Source: Betaproteobacteria bacterium
GTDB taxonomy: Bacteria > Acidobacteriota > Terriglobia > Acidiferrales > UBA7541
Assembly (NCBI GenBank): GCA_903970165.1
Contig: CAJCHZ010000057.1
Span: forward strand, 1-50,253
Length of the DNA stretch: 50,253 bases
Direction of reading: 5' to 3'
Position 1 is the stretch's first letter, and each line of letters begins with the position of its first letter. Positions 49,171 through 50,253 of this stretch are shown piece after piece. Position numbers and translations under genes: made by a program. The notes under the pieces are model-generated. The model had not been told where the DNA came from. It saw only the letters and a list, made by a program, of their open reading frames with translations, and searched no databases.

Positions 49171-50253
49171 TTTGATTGAGCCTCCTGGCTGGTGCCATGG
49201 GGGAAATGCATTTCGTGTTCCGTACTGGCGAAGTACGAACGAGCTGCCTTGCGAACGGGGGCCAGTTCGAGAAGACGGACTACGTTGAAAAAGAGCCTGA
49301 CGAAGCCGGGCGGTTGCTTCCAGAGTTCGATGAGCGGGCGAATTTCGCCGTTGTGGCAGGGGTGGAAGACCCGTTCGTCCCAGAGGCGAGAGCCTTCGGG
49401 GAATTCGGGATGCTCGCGGACGACGTCAAGAAGGGAGAGAAACATGCGGATTGTAAAGGGTTCCGCGTATTGGGGCATGAAGAGGACATGCGAGCGGCGC
49501 TCGTTGCGGATTTCGTGGACGAATTCGGTGAAGCTGCGGGCGTTCGTGAGATTGAGGACGGCGTTAGGTTCAGCACCGTGACGATCCCCGCCGCTGACGA
49601 CGATTTGGTTCCAGCTTTCGGCGAATTGCAGGGTGGCACGGTTTTCGTTCGAGGTGCGGACGCCACTGAGTTCCAGAGCGTGAACGTAAATGCCGAGCTT
49701 GGCGGAGAAGTCGGATAAGGCCTGCATGTGGCGCTCTTTGCCGACACCAGTGAGGTCCCACATAGGGTGGTTGAGGATGATGAGAACGTCGGGCATTTTG
49801 TGAAGCATTGCGAGGAGATCGCGGAGGCGGTCTTTCTCGGGGTTTTTTGTGTATTCGGCGAACTGGGCCATGATGGCGGCGGCTTCCGAGCTGGGAAGAT
49901 TGTGGATGCCCAGATGGAAGACGGTGTGCAGGTATGGAACAGTCCACTCCACCGAGGCGGGAGTGCGGCGAGCTTCGGGGACGACGCGAAGCAGCATAGG
50001 AGCTTCGATGTTGTCGTGGTCGGTGAGGGATACCATGCTTTCGAGGCCCAGGACGTGTTCGATTTGATTGCGCTCGAGCTGAAAGGCGGCGAGGGGGTGA
50101 AGCGGGGGCGTCCAATACGCCTTGCTGAAGTCGATGACCCTCCCCGATTTGATTTTGGCGATCCAGCCCTGGACTTGCAAACCGAAGCGGAGAGGCCAGT
50201 GGCGGGCGGCAAATTTGGGGATAAACGTGAGGCCTTCTTTGGAGCGATTGGTG
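49053..50253 (-). CDS. PHP-like metal-dependent hydrolase, partial
   Basis: The 5' end lies outside the window; 400 residues are present. Visible PHP-type metal motifs are LESMVSLTDHDNIEAPMLL, VLIILNHPMWDLTG and VVSGGDRHGAEPNAV. The N-terminal region (RSKEGLTFIPKFAARHWPL, FSKAYWTPPLHPL) is compatible with a hydrolase core of this type. The last third includes a helical part (FTIRMFLSLLDVVREHPEFP) and a polar tail that overlaps the GT4 gene's first 118 bases. Substrate unknown; position next to a GT4 gene suggests a glycan or glycolipid role. Confidence 0.75.
   Translation of the reverse strand, partial: TNRSKEGLTFIPKFAARHWPLRFGLQVQGWIAKIKSGRVIDFSKAYWTPPLHPLAAFQLERNQIEHVLGLESMVSLTDHDNIEAPMLLRVVPEARRTPASVEWTVPYLHTVFHLGIHNLPSSEAAAIMAQFAEYTKNPEKDRLRDLLAMLHKMPDVLIILNHPMWDLTGVGKERHMQALSDFSAKLGIYVHALELSGVRTSNENRATLQFAESWNQIVVSGGDRHGAEPNAVLNLTNARSFTEFVHEIRNERRSHVLFMPQYAEPFTIRMFLSLLDVVREHPEFPEGSRLWDERVFHPCHNGEIRPLIELWKQPPGFVRLFFNVVRLLELAPVRKAARSYFASTEHEMHFPHGTSQEAQSKWQTIHESHSFRIPTPKSTGWRTPAASLRRSRENADSPS

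Noticed and set aside
1..50253. tRNA, rRNA, prophage or insertion sequence
   Set aside because: I saw no cloverleaf-like sequence in intergenic regions, and no transposase, integrase or phage structural protein among the open frames.

Overview
The window looks like a chromosomal segment of a GC-rich, Gram-negative soil-type bacterium, most likely an acidobacterium. This is inferred from gene content, not from a marker-gene search: a lipid A gene (lpxB), two very large Ser/Thr kinases with TolB-like or TPR sensor regions, a secreted P460-type protein, many secreted hydrolases, a DUF2339 membrane protein, a PilZ protein and a small-type SRP RNA next to dnaX. I see no phage, insertion sequence, CRISPR array, tRNA or rRNA.

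Layout. 1-4.6 kb: a gene end, an SDR oxidoreductase, a PspC-like protein, DoxX, an unlisted 36-codon gene translationally coupled to an SH3 protein, and an ornithine cyclodeaminase-family enzyme. 4.7-11.2 kb (minus strand): a signalling and periplasmic block with a P460 protein, a membrane dipeptidase, a 1162-residue kinase that appears to start with CTG, and an ECF sigma/anti-sigma pair. 11.7-15.1 kb (plus): a compact run of mug glycosylase, enoyl-CoA hydratase/isomerase, rhodanese, ArsC-like protein, a degenerate 3-hydroxyacyl-CoA dehydrogenase and a macro-domain protein. 15.3-25.4 kb (minus): an M1-like protein without its zinc site; an operon with 4-base overlaps encoding a lipoprotein, two ABC half-exporters and LpxB; a hypothetical protein; and an orphan XylF-like sugar-binding protein. 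25.5-29.8 kb (minus): a giant PilZ/coiled-coil protein with five 120-bp repeats, a possible 32-residue membrane peptide, and recR. 30.0-39.1 kb (plus): DUF2339 protein coupled to an M48 protease, a second kinase with TPRs under a clear sigma-70 promoter, and a secreted amidohydrolase. 39.2-43.4 kb: two small membrane proteins, a secreted M48 protease and a secreted protein apparently split by a frameshift. 43.5-50.3 kb (minus): ebfC, dnaX, the SRP RNA with its terminator, a secreted DinB protein, a LolA-like protein, a GT4 glycosyltransferase, and a PHP-like gene running off the end.

Working together: LpxB makes the lipid A disaccharide, and the co-translated ABC pair (one degenerate and one canonical ATP site predicted) may export a lipid or drug. 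The kinases and the sigma/anti-sigma pair suggest envelope and nutrient signalling. The dnaX-ebfC-SRP RNA order matches an old bacterial synteny from which recR has moved about 14 kb away.

The most unusual items are the zinc-less M1 protein, the CTG-started kinase flanked by a structured intergenic repeat, the PilZ/coiled-coil repeat protein, the degenerate dehydrogenase coupled to a macro domain, and several small genes that a length cut-off would miss.
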